Positions 8,521 to 16,241 of a DNA stretch of 26,135 nucleotides are shown one piece after another. Under the pieces are notes generated by a model. It saw only the letters and a list, made by a program, of their open reading frames with translations, searched no databases and was not told the origin of the DNA. Source of the DNA: Flavobacteriales bacterium (GTDB lineage Bacteria; Bacteroidota; Bacteroidia; Flavobacteriales; Flavobacteriaceae). Within the stretch, counting starts at the first letter, position 1. The number at the start of each line of letters is the position of its first letter. The stretch spans positions 271 through 26,405 of the forward strand of contig JALWYR010000037.1 in assembly GCA_027003085.1 (NCBI GenBank), given 5' to 3'. A program made the translations under genes and the position numbers.

Positions 8521-11109
8521 TTATCCACATTTGCTATACCCGCAACTTTTACAAGTCAGGCATCCTTCCTCGTAGACCAAGCCTTCGGGGTCGCCGCATT
8601 GCGGACATTTTTTGTCCTTGGGCGCCGTGCCGTCGGGAATATAACGTTTGAGCGCACGGGCCACACCGTTTTTCCAGGTGTTGATAAAATCGTCTTTCAG
8701 ATTGAGCCCTTCCACCAATTTGACCACCTCGTGAATGGGCATGCCATGGCGCATTACGCCCGAAATAAGCTTGGCGTAGTTCCAAAATTCGGGGTTGAAC
8801 GAACGTGAAAGACCTTCGATAGTAATCTTATAACCTTGTTTGTCGATAAATTGAAAATCGTAACGGGATTTACCGCTTTCATCCCGGTTTTTGATCACCC
8901 AGCCTTTGTCAACATAATCCGGAAGGTGGAAGACATCCTCCATTTTTCCGGTAAAAATTTCGTAGGGTTTTCCATCGATCAGGCCTACAACTGCAAGCCA
9001 TTCCTCGCTTTGGTTATAGAAGCGTATCACGTCGGCTTCCAGGACTTTGGGCCGGTGTTTGGGGAACAGGTTGATGGAAATGTTTTGCGTTTGGATACCC
9101 GGTTCTTCGGGTGATGTATTTCCGGATTTATCCTTTTTCTTGTCTTTGTCGTCCGAAACCAGGATCCCCATACGCGAACCGTCGCGGTAAACGGTGATAC
9201 CTTTGAGTCCTTTTTTCCAGGCTTCGATGTAAATATCGCTCACCAAATCCACCGATACATCCGACGGCAAATTAATGGTGGAACTGATGGAATGGGTTAC
9301 ATATTTTTGAACCACCGCCTGCATTTCCACCCGTTTTCGCCAATCGATTTCGGGCGCCGTGGAACCGTAATAGGGCGATTCTTCGATATTTTTCTTTCCG
9401 GTTACTTTCATCCAGTCTTTTAGGCGCGGGTGGTAAACGGTAAATTCTTCGAAAGCATCGCCCAATTCGTCCACAAAATCCACTTTGGCGTCGGGGTCGT
9501 TGGGATTGACTTTGCGGCGGCGCTTATAGGAAAGCATAAACACCGGTTCGATGCCCGACGAAGTTTGTGCCAGAATGCTCAAACTGCCCGTAGGCGCCAC
9601 GGTGCTGATGGAAATGTTGCGGCGTCCGTAGCGCATCATGCGTTCGTAGAGTGCGGGGAATTCTTTTTGCAACATTTGAACGAATTCCGAAGTGTTTTCG
9701 ATTTCGGGGTCGAAGTCTTGGAATTTTCCACGCTCAATGGCCAGGTCGATACTACTGTCGAACTCGGCTTGCAGCTTGGTGCGCATGATGGATTCCACCA
9801 GTTGGAGCGCCTGATCCGAATCGAATTTGGCGCCCAGGGCGGCTACGGTGTCGGCCAGGGCCGTAAAACCCAATCCCGTACGGCGGCCACGTTTTCCGTT
9901 TTCGTAAAGCATTTCCCAGGTTTCGCGCTCCACGCGTTTGATTTTTTCGGGTTCGGGGTCGGCATCGATTTTGGCCAAAATGCGTTCGATGCTTTCCAGT
10001 TCCAAATCCACCAAGTCGTCCATCAATCGTTGGGTTTCGTAAACCGTTTCGTAGAATTTTTGGTGGTCGAACTCGGCTTTGTCCGTAAAGGGATTTTTGA
10101 CAAAGTTGTAAAGGTTCATAGCAATCAAACGGCAGGAATCGCCGCCTTGCATGGCAATTTCGCTACAAGGGTTGGTGCTTTCGTTTTCAAATCCCGGATA
10201 AACACTGGACGTGGAATATTTGTGTTGGCGATCCCAGAAAATCAGTCCGGGCTCGGCCGTATTGTGCGCCGACTTGACAATCAGGTGCCAGAGTTCTTTG
10301 GCGTCCACTTCCTTGGTCATCCGGGGCTTGTCGGCATCGATGGGCCACCGGTGGGTGTATTTGGTCCCGTCCACCACAGCTTTCATAAACTCGTCGGAAA
10401 GGCGGACGGAGATGTTAGCACCGGTTACCTTGGTTAGATCTTGTTTAACGGTAACAAAATCTTCGATATCGGGATGGGCGATGTCCATGGTAAGCATTAG
10501 GGCGCCACGGCGGCCGTTTTGGGCCACTTCGCGCGTGGTAAACGAAAATCGGTGCATAAAGGATACGGCTCCGGTGGTTGTCCGGGCGGCATTGCGCACT
10601 TTGAAGTTTTTAGGGCGCAGTTTGGAAAGATCGAAACCCACCCCACAACGGCGCTTAAACAATTGGGCGGCCTGTTGGTCGGTATACATGATACCTCCGT
10701 AAGAATCATAAGGAGCCGGTACCACAACGCAATTGGACAAGGAAGCAATTACTTCATAGTTGCCAAGCCCATACATGATACTCCCCTGCGGTATTACGTA
10801 TTTGAAGCGGTCGAAAAACGAAAAAATCTTCTCTTCGGTCAGCGGGTCGCGACGCAGGCCATATTCCGACAAGCCTTCCAGCTTGGAGGTGTCCACCTGA
10901 TAATTCCGTTCCATCCGGGCAAATTCCCGGGCCATGCGCCTATGCATGTCGGCGGGGGTCAGTTCCAAGTAACGGTCATCGGCATCTTTAAGGGCATATT
11001 TCGACACCCATATACCGGTGGCCAATTCATCGCCATCAAAATATTCCAGTGTAGCCTTATACACCTCGTCGTAAGTGTAGGTCGTGCGTTCTTTTACGGT
11101 TTTTTCCAT
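8521..11109 (-). CDS. nrdJ: Vitamin B12-dependent (class II) ribonucleoside-diphosphate reductase
   Basis: The enzyme reduces ribonucleotides to deoxyribonucleotides using adenosylcobalamin to make the thiyl radical, independent of oxygen. It has 862 residues. Visible catalytic elements are the redox cysteine C127 (LSNCVVV), the active-site N313-P-C315-S-E317 loop with the radical cysteine, and the phosphate-binding APTGSLSILAQ segment. RRCGVGFDLSKLRP and TGLGFTALADTVAALG are typical of the family. A TSCPD-type domain follows (about 695-800), and the tail is a zinc-ribbon-like region CPQCGDPEG...CLTCKSCGYSKCG whose last cysteines re-reduce the active site. No nrdA/nrdB genes are present here. 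No B12 riboswitch was recognised in the leader. It looks like a single-gene unit ending at the terminator at 8471-8494. Confidence 0.96.
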   Translation of the reverse strand: MEKTVKERTTYTYDEVYKATLEYFDGDELATGIWVSKYALKDADDRYLELTPADMHRRMAREFARMERNYQVDTSKLEGLSEYGLRRDPLTEEKIFSFFDRFKYVIPQGSIMYGLGNYEVIASLSNCVVVPAPYDSYGGIMYTDQQAAQLFKRRCGVGFDLSKLRPKNFKVRNAARTTTGAVSFMHRFSFTTREVAQNGRRGALMLTMDIAHPDIEDFVTVKQDLTKVTGANISVRLSDEFMKAVVDGTKYTHRWPIDADKPRMTKEVDAKELWHLIVKSAHNTAEPGLIFWDRQHKYSTSSVYPGFENESTNPCSEIAMQGGDSCRLIAMNLYNFVKNPFTDKAEFDHQKFYETVYETQRLMDDLVDLELESIERILAKIDADPEPEKIKRVERETWEMLYENGKRGRRTGLGFTALADTVAALGAKFDSDQALQLVESIMRTKLQAEFDSSIDLAIERGKFQDFDPEIENTSEFVQMLQKEFPALYERMMRYGRRNISISTVAPTGSLSILAQTSSGIEPVFMLSYKRRRKVNPNDPDAKVDFVDELGDAFEEFTVYHPRLKDWMKVTGKKNIEESPYYGSTAPEIDWRKRVEMQAVVQKYVTHSISSTINLPSDVSVDLVSDIYIEAWKKGLKGITVYRDGSRMGILVSDDKDKKKDKSGNTSPEEPGIQTQNISINLFPKHRPKVLEADVIRFYNQSEEWLAVVGLIDGKPYEIFTGKMEDVFHLPDYVDKGWVIKNRDESGKSRYDFQFIDKQGYKITIEGLSRSFNPEFWNYAKLISGVMRHGMPIHEVVKLVEGLNLKDDFINTWKNGVARALKRYIPDGTAPKDKKCPQCGDPEGLVYEEGCLTCKSCGYSKCG

Positions 11110-11399
11110 AGACCCGAAATTTTAATACGTTAATAATAAACCAAGTAGAAACCGAAGGAACTTTTCCAAACGGGACAATAAAGATAAGGCGATTTTCTTT
11201 GCTCTAACGTTAAAAAGCCCGTCCGATTTTTGACAATTTGTGTTTAAAAACCGGTTTACATAAATAAATTTTGAAGCACTTGGCCTTCGAACGGATTTTT
11301 GGCACGGATAATTACACGGATAATTATTGGGAATAATGCAAATTTAATGTAATACCATATTATTATAACCCTGAGAAAAGGACACAAAATACAGTTTTT
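11110..11399. other. nrdJ upstream region with a 12-base tandem repeat
   Basis: No gene is seen. A perfect tandem repeat of CACGGATAATTA occupies 11303-11314 and 11315-11326, with a third partial ACGGAT at 11291. Upstream of it on the minus strand a TAAATTTG (11346-11339) matches the -7 consensus and would give an nrdJ leader of about 220 bases, but no -33 element accompanies it. No B12-box or conserved cobalamin riboswitch core was recognised. Confidence 0.4.
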
Positions 11400-11430
11400 A
11401 AAAAAACGGGCGAACTTAAAAGTCCGCCCG
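11400..11430 (-). terminator. Intrinsic terminator of the sqr-small ORF operon
   Basis: On the minus strand a 10-base-pair stem CGGGCGGACT / AGTTCGCCCG (one wobble pair, four-base loop, 11430-11407) is followed by seven T residues (11406-11400). It lies about 30 bases after the stop of the 57-residue ORF. Confidence 0.88.
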
Positions 11431-11440
11431 AATAAATTGT

Positions 11441-11473
11441 GTGTATCGATACACCGGACATTAAGAGTGTCCG
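11441..11473 (-). other. Palindrome and stem-loop in the sqr operon 3' UTR
   Basis: A perfect 14-base palindrome GTGTATCGATACAC lies at 11441-11454. An adjacent perfect six-base inverted repeat, CGGACA (11455-11460) and TGTCCG (11468-11473), brackets the stop codon of the small ORF. With the terminator this gives three successive hairpins in about 70 bases. Confidence 0.5.
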
Positions 11474-11634
11474 AATGCTACGATACGCAGGATTTTGATG
11501 TTAAGCACCAACCATCGCCATGCTTGCCATATAATGCAACGGCGGAAGAAGCGAACGGTTTTACCCGGAATGGCGGCATAGGAAAAATCCGTATATCCGC
11601 GCGTAACACGTCGTAAATGTTTTTTGTATTCCAT
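11461..11634 (-). CDS. Small basic, Trp-rich protein (57 residues) downstream of sqr
   Basis: This ORF is too short for usual cut-offs but is well supported by context. It starts with ATG 34 bases after the sqr stop on the same strand, ends just before a strong intrinsic terminator, and shows the same codon style as its neighbours. The protein begins MEYKKHLRRVTRGYTDFSYA, has a central GKTVRFFRR and then a hydrophobic, tryptophan-containing stretch CIIWQAWRWLVLNIKILRIV (about 33-52), ending AFGHS. It is strongly basic, so a membrane-surface or single amphipathic/transmembrane helix is likely. I do not recognise a named family. The inference is a partner or membrane anchor for the flavoprotein encoded upstream. 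Confidence 0.7.
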   Translation of the reverse strand: MEYKKHLRRVTRGYTDFSYAAIPGKTVRFFRRCIIWQAWRWLVLNIKILRIVAFGHS

Positions 11635-11668
11635 AATTGTAACTTTTTTTCGGTTTAATTAAAATCAA

Positions 11669-13135
11669 TTATTCGGGAAGCAACCACCAGAAAGGATAGC
11701 CTTTGGCTTTGTGCAGGAACATGTAGTGCATGAACCATTTGAGCCAGTGTCCGGCCAAGCCGGGTTCGCCCATGGTGTAGGTAAGCGACCGGCCGAATTC
11801 GGGATATTTATCCCAATCCTGAACAATAGGATAAACGGTCATGGTGGCAGCCATACCGTTGGTCATCCCATAGCCTGCCGAAACAATACATGCAGCACCC
11901 ATTTTGGCCATGGAAGCTTTGTGGCGTAATTTATCCAACTTGGCTTTGCCTTTGATAACTTCGTAAATGTTTTGAGCGGTTACCTTACCCATTACTCCCG
12001 AAGGCATACCGGTTCGCGGCGGAGCCGGAACAATAGTGGTTCCGTTGGGCGATGTAAAGGGTTTGGAAATGGTATGGGGCGGAGCAAAGGCAATACCCGG
12101 CGCAAAAATGTTGGGATACGACGGATTTTGCAGGGTTTCGGGCCAATCGCTGGCTTTCCACTCTTCGTAAGGTTTTTTGGTATAATCGGCATCAACCACC
12201 ATAAAGCCGTTAGGCTTGAAGAGTTTTTCGGTGATGTCGCCGCCGTTTTTGTCGTAGGCCTTCATGCCGGGGCCCGAAAAAGCCGGAATAAGCATGGCAA
12301 AATCATAGGGAAGTTCTTTGAACTCACCCGAAAGGGTTTCATAATGAATTTTGCCTTTTTCCACTTTTTTTACGCCGGCTCGTTTGATCCAATAAATTTC
12401 ACGCTCGGCCAAGAATGATTCGGCAAAAATCTTTGTGGGGGTAATGTATCCGTTACGCCGGATATAAGCACCGCCCATTGCAAAATCACCGATTTCGTAT
12501 TCGTTGGTAATATAAGTTATGGTAGCCAAATCACTCAATCCGCGGCGGTCGATTTCGTGATACACGTTCAGGATGTATTCGAAAGCGGCTCCTTGACAAG
12601 TAGCTCCCGGATGACCGATACCGATAACGATGTTTTGACGTTCGCCGGCTTCCAGTTTTTTTATCACCTTTTGCAATTCGGACCAGGCATGCGAAGCGTG
12701 TTCGAAATTACAAACCGAAACGGTGTTGCCGTGTTCCGGACCGAGTCCTTCGGTTTTGTCGAAGCGTAATTGCGGCCCCGTAGCATTGACCAGAAAGTCG
12801 TAATCCACGGTTTCGGTTTGGCCTTCTTTGCCTTGACCCACATATTCGATGGTTACATAGGGCTTGTCCGAACCTTCACCCCCTTCGGGATGAATGGACA
12901 CGGCCTTGGCCTGTTTGAAGTCGATACCCCATTTTTTGTATTTGGGTTCCAATTCGAACCGGACTTGTTCCGGTTTCATGCGTCCAACTCCCACCCAAAT
13001 GTTCGAGGGCGTGAATTGGTAATACTTGGCAGGCGAAACCACCACCACTTGGTGGGATTTGTTGAGCCATTTCCGCAAATATGCGGCTGTGGTGTGACCG
13101 GCAATGCCGGACCCCAAAACTACTACTTTTGCCAT
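11669..13135 (-). CDS. sqr: Sulfide:quinone oxidoreductase-like FAD-dependent oxidoreductase
   Basis: This is a membrane-associated flavoprotein expected to oxidise sulfide and pass electrons to the quinone pool (488 residues). An N-terminal FAD-binding Rossmann fold shows VVVLGSGIAGHTTAAYL (G8-x-G10-x-x-G13). All three SQR-type cysteines are visible: C142 in SVCNFEHASHAW, C180 in GHPGATCQGAAFEYI and C416 in GAACIVSAGYGM, matching the sulfide-oxidising and trisulfide-bridge cysteines of characterised SQRs. A second FAD region is near NIFAPGIAFAPP (342-353). The C-terminal part with MTVYPIVQDW and the amphipathic GHWLKWFMHYMFLHKAKG fits the membrane-binding tail. It is transcribed divergently from gdhA from a near-consensus promoter, with a 57-residue ORF downstream. 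Other NDH-2-like or SoxF roles are possible, but the three cysteines favour SQR. Confidence 0.87.
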   Translation of the reverse strand: MAKVVVLGSGIAGHTTAAYLRKWLNKSHQVVVVSPAKYYQFTPSNIWVGVGRMKPEQVRFELEPKYKKWGIDFKQAKAVSIHPEGGEGSDKPYVTIEYVGQGKEGQTETVDYDFLVNATGPQLRFDKTEGLGPEHGNTVSVCNFEHASHAWSELQKVIKKLEAGERQNIVIGIGHPGATCQGAAFEYILNVYHEIDRRGLSDLATITYITNEYEIGDFAMGGAYIRRNGYITPTKIFAESFLAEREIYWIKRAGVKKVEKGKIHYETLSGEFKELPYDFAMLIPAFSGPGMKAYDKNGGDITEKLFKPNGFMVVDADYTKKPYEEWKASDWPETLQNPSYPNIFAPGIAFAPPHTISKPFTSPNGTTIVPAPPRTGMPSGVMGKVTAQNIYEVIKGKAKLDKLRHKASMAKMGAACIVSAGYGMTNGMAATMTVYPIVQDWDKYPEFGRSLTYTMGEPGLAGHWLKWFMHYMFLHKAKGYPFWWLLPE

Positions 13136-13166
13136 GGTTATGTATGAATTATGTGTTTTTTCGACA

Positions 13167-13197
13167 CAAATGTAACAAAAAAATGATATTGGTCAAA
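13167..13197 (-). promoter_or_regulatory. Promoter of the sqr operon
   Basis: This is the best promoter match in the window. On the minus strand TTTG (13197-13194) is followed after exactly 19 bases by TACATTTG (13174-13167), a full match to the Bacteroidota consensus TTTG-N19-TAnnTTTG. Transcription would begin about 25 bases before the ATG at 13135. Confidence 0.8.
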
Positions 13198-13227
13198 ATT
13201 TTGTTTCATATCGCGTATTTTGTCATA

Positions 13228-13264
13228 AATCTTGTGATTTTCAAGATTAAAAAATGTATTTTTG
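13228..13264 (+). promoter_or_regulatory. Promoter of gdhA with an overlapping palindromic operator candidate
   Basis: TATTTTTG (13257-13264) is a full match to the -7 consensus, 28 bases before the gdhA ATG. Its upstream TTG (13232-13234) is 22 bases away, slightly long, and lies inside a perfect inverted repeat AATCTTG (13228-13234), seven-base spacer, CAAGATT (13242-13248). A dimeric regulator bound there would cover the -33 region. Confidence 0.6.
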
Positions 13265-13292
13265 CCTGCATAATTTGAACATATCCTTGACT

Positions 13293-14645
13293 ATGAATTT
13301 TTCCTATCACCAACAAATTGAGGATTTTATGGCCTATGCCGCCCAGCGAAATCCTCACGAAACCGAATTTTTGGAAGCCGTTCGCGAAGTGGCCGAAACG
13401 CTGATTCCATTTATCGACACCCATCCCAAATACAAGGGAAAAATGCTCCTGGAACGCATGATCGAACCCGAACGTGTGATTATGTTCCGCGTGCCCTGGG
13501 TGGACGATAATGGCAATCTGCAAATCAACCGCGGCTATCGCGTCCAATTCAATTCGGCCATAGGGCCCTACAAGGGCGGGCTGCGTTTCCATTCATCGGT
13601 CAATTTGAGCATCCTCAAATTTTTGGGTTTCGAACAAACCTTCAAAAACGCTTTGACAACCCTGCCCATGGGTGGAGGCAAAGGCGGTTCCGATTTTAGC
13701 CCCAAAGGAAAATCCGATAACGAAATTATGCGTTTTGCCCAAAGTTTTATGCAAGAACTCTATCGTCATATCGGTCCCGATACCGATGTTCCGGCAGGCG
13801 ACATCGGTGTGGGCGGACGCGAATTGGGCTATTTGTTCGGGATGTATAAAAAACTGAAAAACGAATTTACGGGCGTGCTCACCGGCAAGGGACTTGCATG
13901 GGGTGGTTCGCTCATACGCCCCGAAGCCACGGGCTACGGTGTGGTTTATTTCGCCCAAGCCGCTTTGGCCGAAATGGGGGAAACCATCAAGGGAAAAACC
14001 GTGTTGGTCAGCGGATTCGGCAATGTTGCTTGGGGAATTGTGCGTAAGGTAAACGAATTGGGCGGAAAAGTGGTTACCCTTTCCGGTCCCGACGGATATA
14101 TTTACGACCCCGACGGCATCCGCGGCGAAAAAGTGGATTATATGCTCCGGTTGCGCGCTTCCAACCAGGATATTGTTCAGCCCTATGCCGAACGCTATGG
14201 CGTGGAATTTTTCCCCGGCCGTAAACCTTGGGAACAACCCGCCGATTTGGCCATCCCGGCGGCCACCCAAAACGAATTCGACCTGAATGACGCCAAAAAT
14301 GTGGTAGCCAACAAGCTCTTAGGCGTAGTGGAAGCCGCCAATATGCCGCTCACGGGCGATGCCGTGGAATATATTCAACAACACCGGTTGATTTACGTGC
14401 CCGGCAAAGCCGCCAATGCCGGCGGTGTGGCCGTTTCGGGACTTGAAATGACCCAAAATTCCATGCGACTGCAATGGACGGCCGGTGAAGTGGACAATAT
14501 GTTACGTAAGATTATGACCAATATCCATGCACTAACCAAGGAATACGGCCAACAAACCGACGGCTATATCGACTACAAAAAAGGCGCCAACATCGGCGGA
14601 TTTATCAAAGTGGCCGACGCTATGCTGGCACAAGGATACGTGTAA
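13293..14645 (+). CDS. gdhA: NADP-type glutamate dehydrogenase
   Basis: This cytosolic hexameric enzyme interconverts 2-oxoglutarate plus ammonium and L-glutamate. It has 450 residues, the usual length for the small hexameric bacterial form. The ATG at 13293 (MNFSYHQQIEDF) is chosen because it sits 28 bases after a full -7 box, which itself lies inside the longer reading frame. Family motifs are YKGGLRFHSSV, the catalytic-lysine loop TLPMGGGKGGSDFSPKGKS, VPAGDIGVGGRELGYLFG, TGKGLAWGGSLIRPEATGYG and the NAD(P)-binding SGFGNVAWG. The C-terminal region has NAGGVAVSGLEMTQNS. NADP preference is inferred from the subfamily. It converges with the DASS transporter gene, with only six bases between the stop codons. 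Confidence 0.96.
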   Translation: MNFSYHQQIEDFMAYAAQRNPHETEFLEAVREVAETLIPFIDTHPKYKGKMLLERMIEPERVIMFRVPWVDDNGNLQINRGYRVQFNSAIGPYKGGLRFHSSVNLSILKFLGFEQTFKNALTTLPMGGGKGGSDFSPKGKSDNEIMRFAQSFMQELYRHIGPDTDVPAGDIGVGGRELGYLFGMYKKLKNEFTGVLTGKGLAWGGSLIRPEATGYGVVYFAQAALAEMGETIKGKTVLVSGFGNVAWGIVRKVNELGGKVVTLSGPDGYIYDPDGIRGEKVDYMLRLRASNQDIVQPYAERYGVEFFPGRKPWEQPADLAIPAATQNEFDLNDAKNVVANKLLGVVEAANMPLTGDAVEYIQQHRLIYVPGKAANAGGVAVSGLEMTQNSMRLQWTAGEVDNMLRKIMTNIHALTKEYGQQTDGYIDYKKGANIGGFIKVADAMLAQGYV

Positions 14646-14651
14646 ACCCTT

Positions 14652-16172
14652 TTATTTTGCCCAAGCTGGCAAACTTGTAAGGTCAATACCGAAAACCCAG
14701 CGCATGTAGAAGTATGCCGTCAGGGTCAGGATGATTATACCGGCCAGATTCATCCAAATACCTGCCCGCATCATGTCGGTTATGCGGAGTTTGCCCGTTC
14801 CGAACACAATGGCATTGGGCGGCGTGGCTACGGGTAGCATAAAGGCAAACGAACCGGCCACCGTAGCAGGCACCATCAGGAAAAGCGGATTGACCCGTAT
14901 GGCCACAGCCAAGGCGGCCAATACAGGAAGAAAAGTTTCCACCGTGGCGGTATTGGACGTTAGTTCGGTCAGGAAAGTAATGGTGGTGGTAACGATGAGC
15001 AATATCAGTAGCGGATGAACATGTTGCAAACCCGTTAATCGTTCGCCTATCCATGCCGATAATCCCGATTCCTTGAAGCCCGCTGCCAGGGCAAATCCAC
15101 CACCGAAAAGCAGGATGATACCCCACGGAATCCGTTCGGCCGTTTTCCAATCCATAAGAAAAAAACCGCGTGTTTTGTCCCGTGCCGGTATCAGAAAAAG
15201 CAAAATGCCGATTAGCATAGCCACATTGCCGTCGTTGATCCAAGACGGGTGGGCAAATAGTTCCGACCAACCCGGAATATGCACACTACCGATTACAATG
15301 GGCTTGCGAAAAAGCCACAAAAGGGCAAGGGCCACAAACAAACCGAAAACCCATTTTTCTTCGTAGCGCATAGGGCCCATAGCCCGGTATTCGTTGCGGA
15401 TAATTTCCTTGCCGGTTTTACGAACGGCCAATTTCCGCAGAAAAACACCATACAAATAAAAATAGGCCACCAACAACAAAAACATACTCAACGGCAAGGC
15501 AAAGAGCATCCAACGGGCAAAAGAAATTTCGGGCCCATCGGGGAAATGAATTTTGAAAATACGCACAAAAAGCGGATTGGGCGGCGTTCCGATAAGCGTG
15601 GCAATGCCACCTATCGAAGCCGCATAGGCAATGCCCAAAAGCACCGCCCTTTCCATAAGTTCCGCACGCCGGGCTTCGTGAAATTCGCTTATCTTGGCCA
15701 TAATCGACAGCAGGATGGGCACCATCATCATGGTGGTAGCTGTGTTGGATATCCACATGGACAAAAAGGCCGTTGCCAGCATAAAGCCCAGCAGAATTTT
15801 GGCCGGCGTGGTACCCGTGGTCATCAAAATACGCAGCGCTATGCGCTTGTGCAAATTCCATTTTTCCATGGCCAAGGCCACCAGGAATCCGCCAATAAAC
15901 AGGAAAATAATATGGTTAAAATATTGCCCCGCCACATGCTTGCCGTTCATAATACCCAGCAACGGGAAGGCCGCCACCGGAACAAGCGATGTTACCGCCA
16001 AGGGAATGACCTCGCTCATCCACCACAGCGCCATCAACAGGGCCACGGCCGCCGTGTAGGCCACCACCGGACGGGCGGGATCCATACTTTGGGGGAAAAG
16101 AATAAGCAACAGTGCAAGCAACGGCGCCACCACAAACAAGGTTAAGCGCCCTTTTCCGAAACGGGATTTCAT
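14652..16172 (-). CDS. DASS/SLC13-family sodium:dicarboxylate (or sulfate) symporter
   Basis: This inner-membrane sodium-coupled transporter of the divalent anion:sodium symporter family carries C4-dicarboxylates or related anions. It has 506 residues from the ATG at 16172; a TTG two codons upstream also opens the frame. About 11-12 transmembrane segments are present. Both diagnostic SNT motifs are visible, SNTATTMMMVPI near residue 142 and SNTATVETFLPV near 407, with the accompanying GTPPNPLFV and ATPPNAIVFGTG loops that form the two sodium and substrate sites. It lies 69 bases downstream of the glycosidase-like lipoprotein gene on the same strand and may be co-transcribed with it. Substrate cannot be decided from sequence alone. 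Confidence 0.94.
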   Translation of the reverse strand: MKSRFGKGRLTLFVVAPLLALLLILFPQSMDPARPVVAYTAAVALLMALWWMSEVIPLAVTSLVPVAAFPLLGIMNGKHVAGQYFNHIIFLFIGGFLVALAMEKWNLHKRIALRILMTTGTTPAKILLGFMLATAFLSMWISNTATTMMMVPILLSIMAKISEFHEARRAELMERAVLLGIAYAASIGGIATLIGTPPNPLFVRIFKIHFPDGPEISFARWMLFALPLSMFLLLVAYFYLYGVFLRKLAVRKTGKEIIRNEYRAMGPMRYEEKWVFGLFVALALLWLFRKPIVIGSVHIPGWSELFAHPSWINDGNVAMLIGILLFLIPARDKTRGFFLMDWKTAERIPWGIILLFGGGFALAAGFKESGLSAWIGERLTGLQHVHPLLILLIVTTTITFLTELTSNTATVETFLPVLAALAVAIRVNPLFLMVPATVAGSFAFMLPVATPPNAIVFGTGKLRITDMMRAGIWMNLAGIIILTLTAYFYMRWVFGIDLTSLPAWAK

Positions 16173-16241
16173 ACCCAAGGAATTTTAGTTCATTCAATTT
16201 AGCAAAAAATCCCGGAAACTACGCTGCCCGAATTTATTTTT

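Noticed and set aside
9430..10437. Long plus-strand open frame (335 codons) opposite nrdJ
   Set aside because: It is antisense to the conserved catalytic domain of the reductase, and its composition (His/Phe-rich) is typical of a shadow frame.
11110..11400. Possible cobalamin riboswitch upstream of the B12-dependent reductase
   Set aside because: I looked for the B12 box and conserved core on the minus strand and did not find them; only a tandem repeat and an isolated -7 box are visible.
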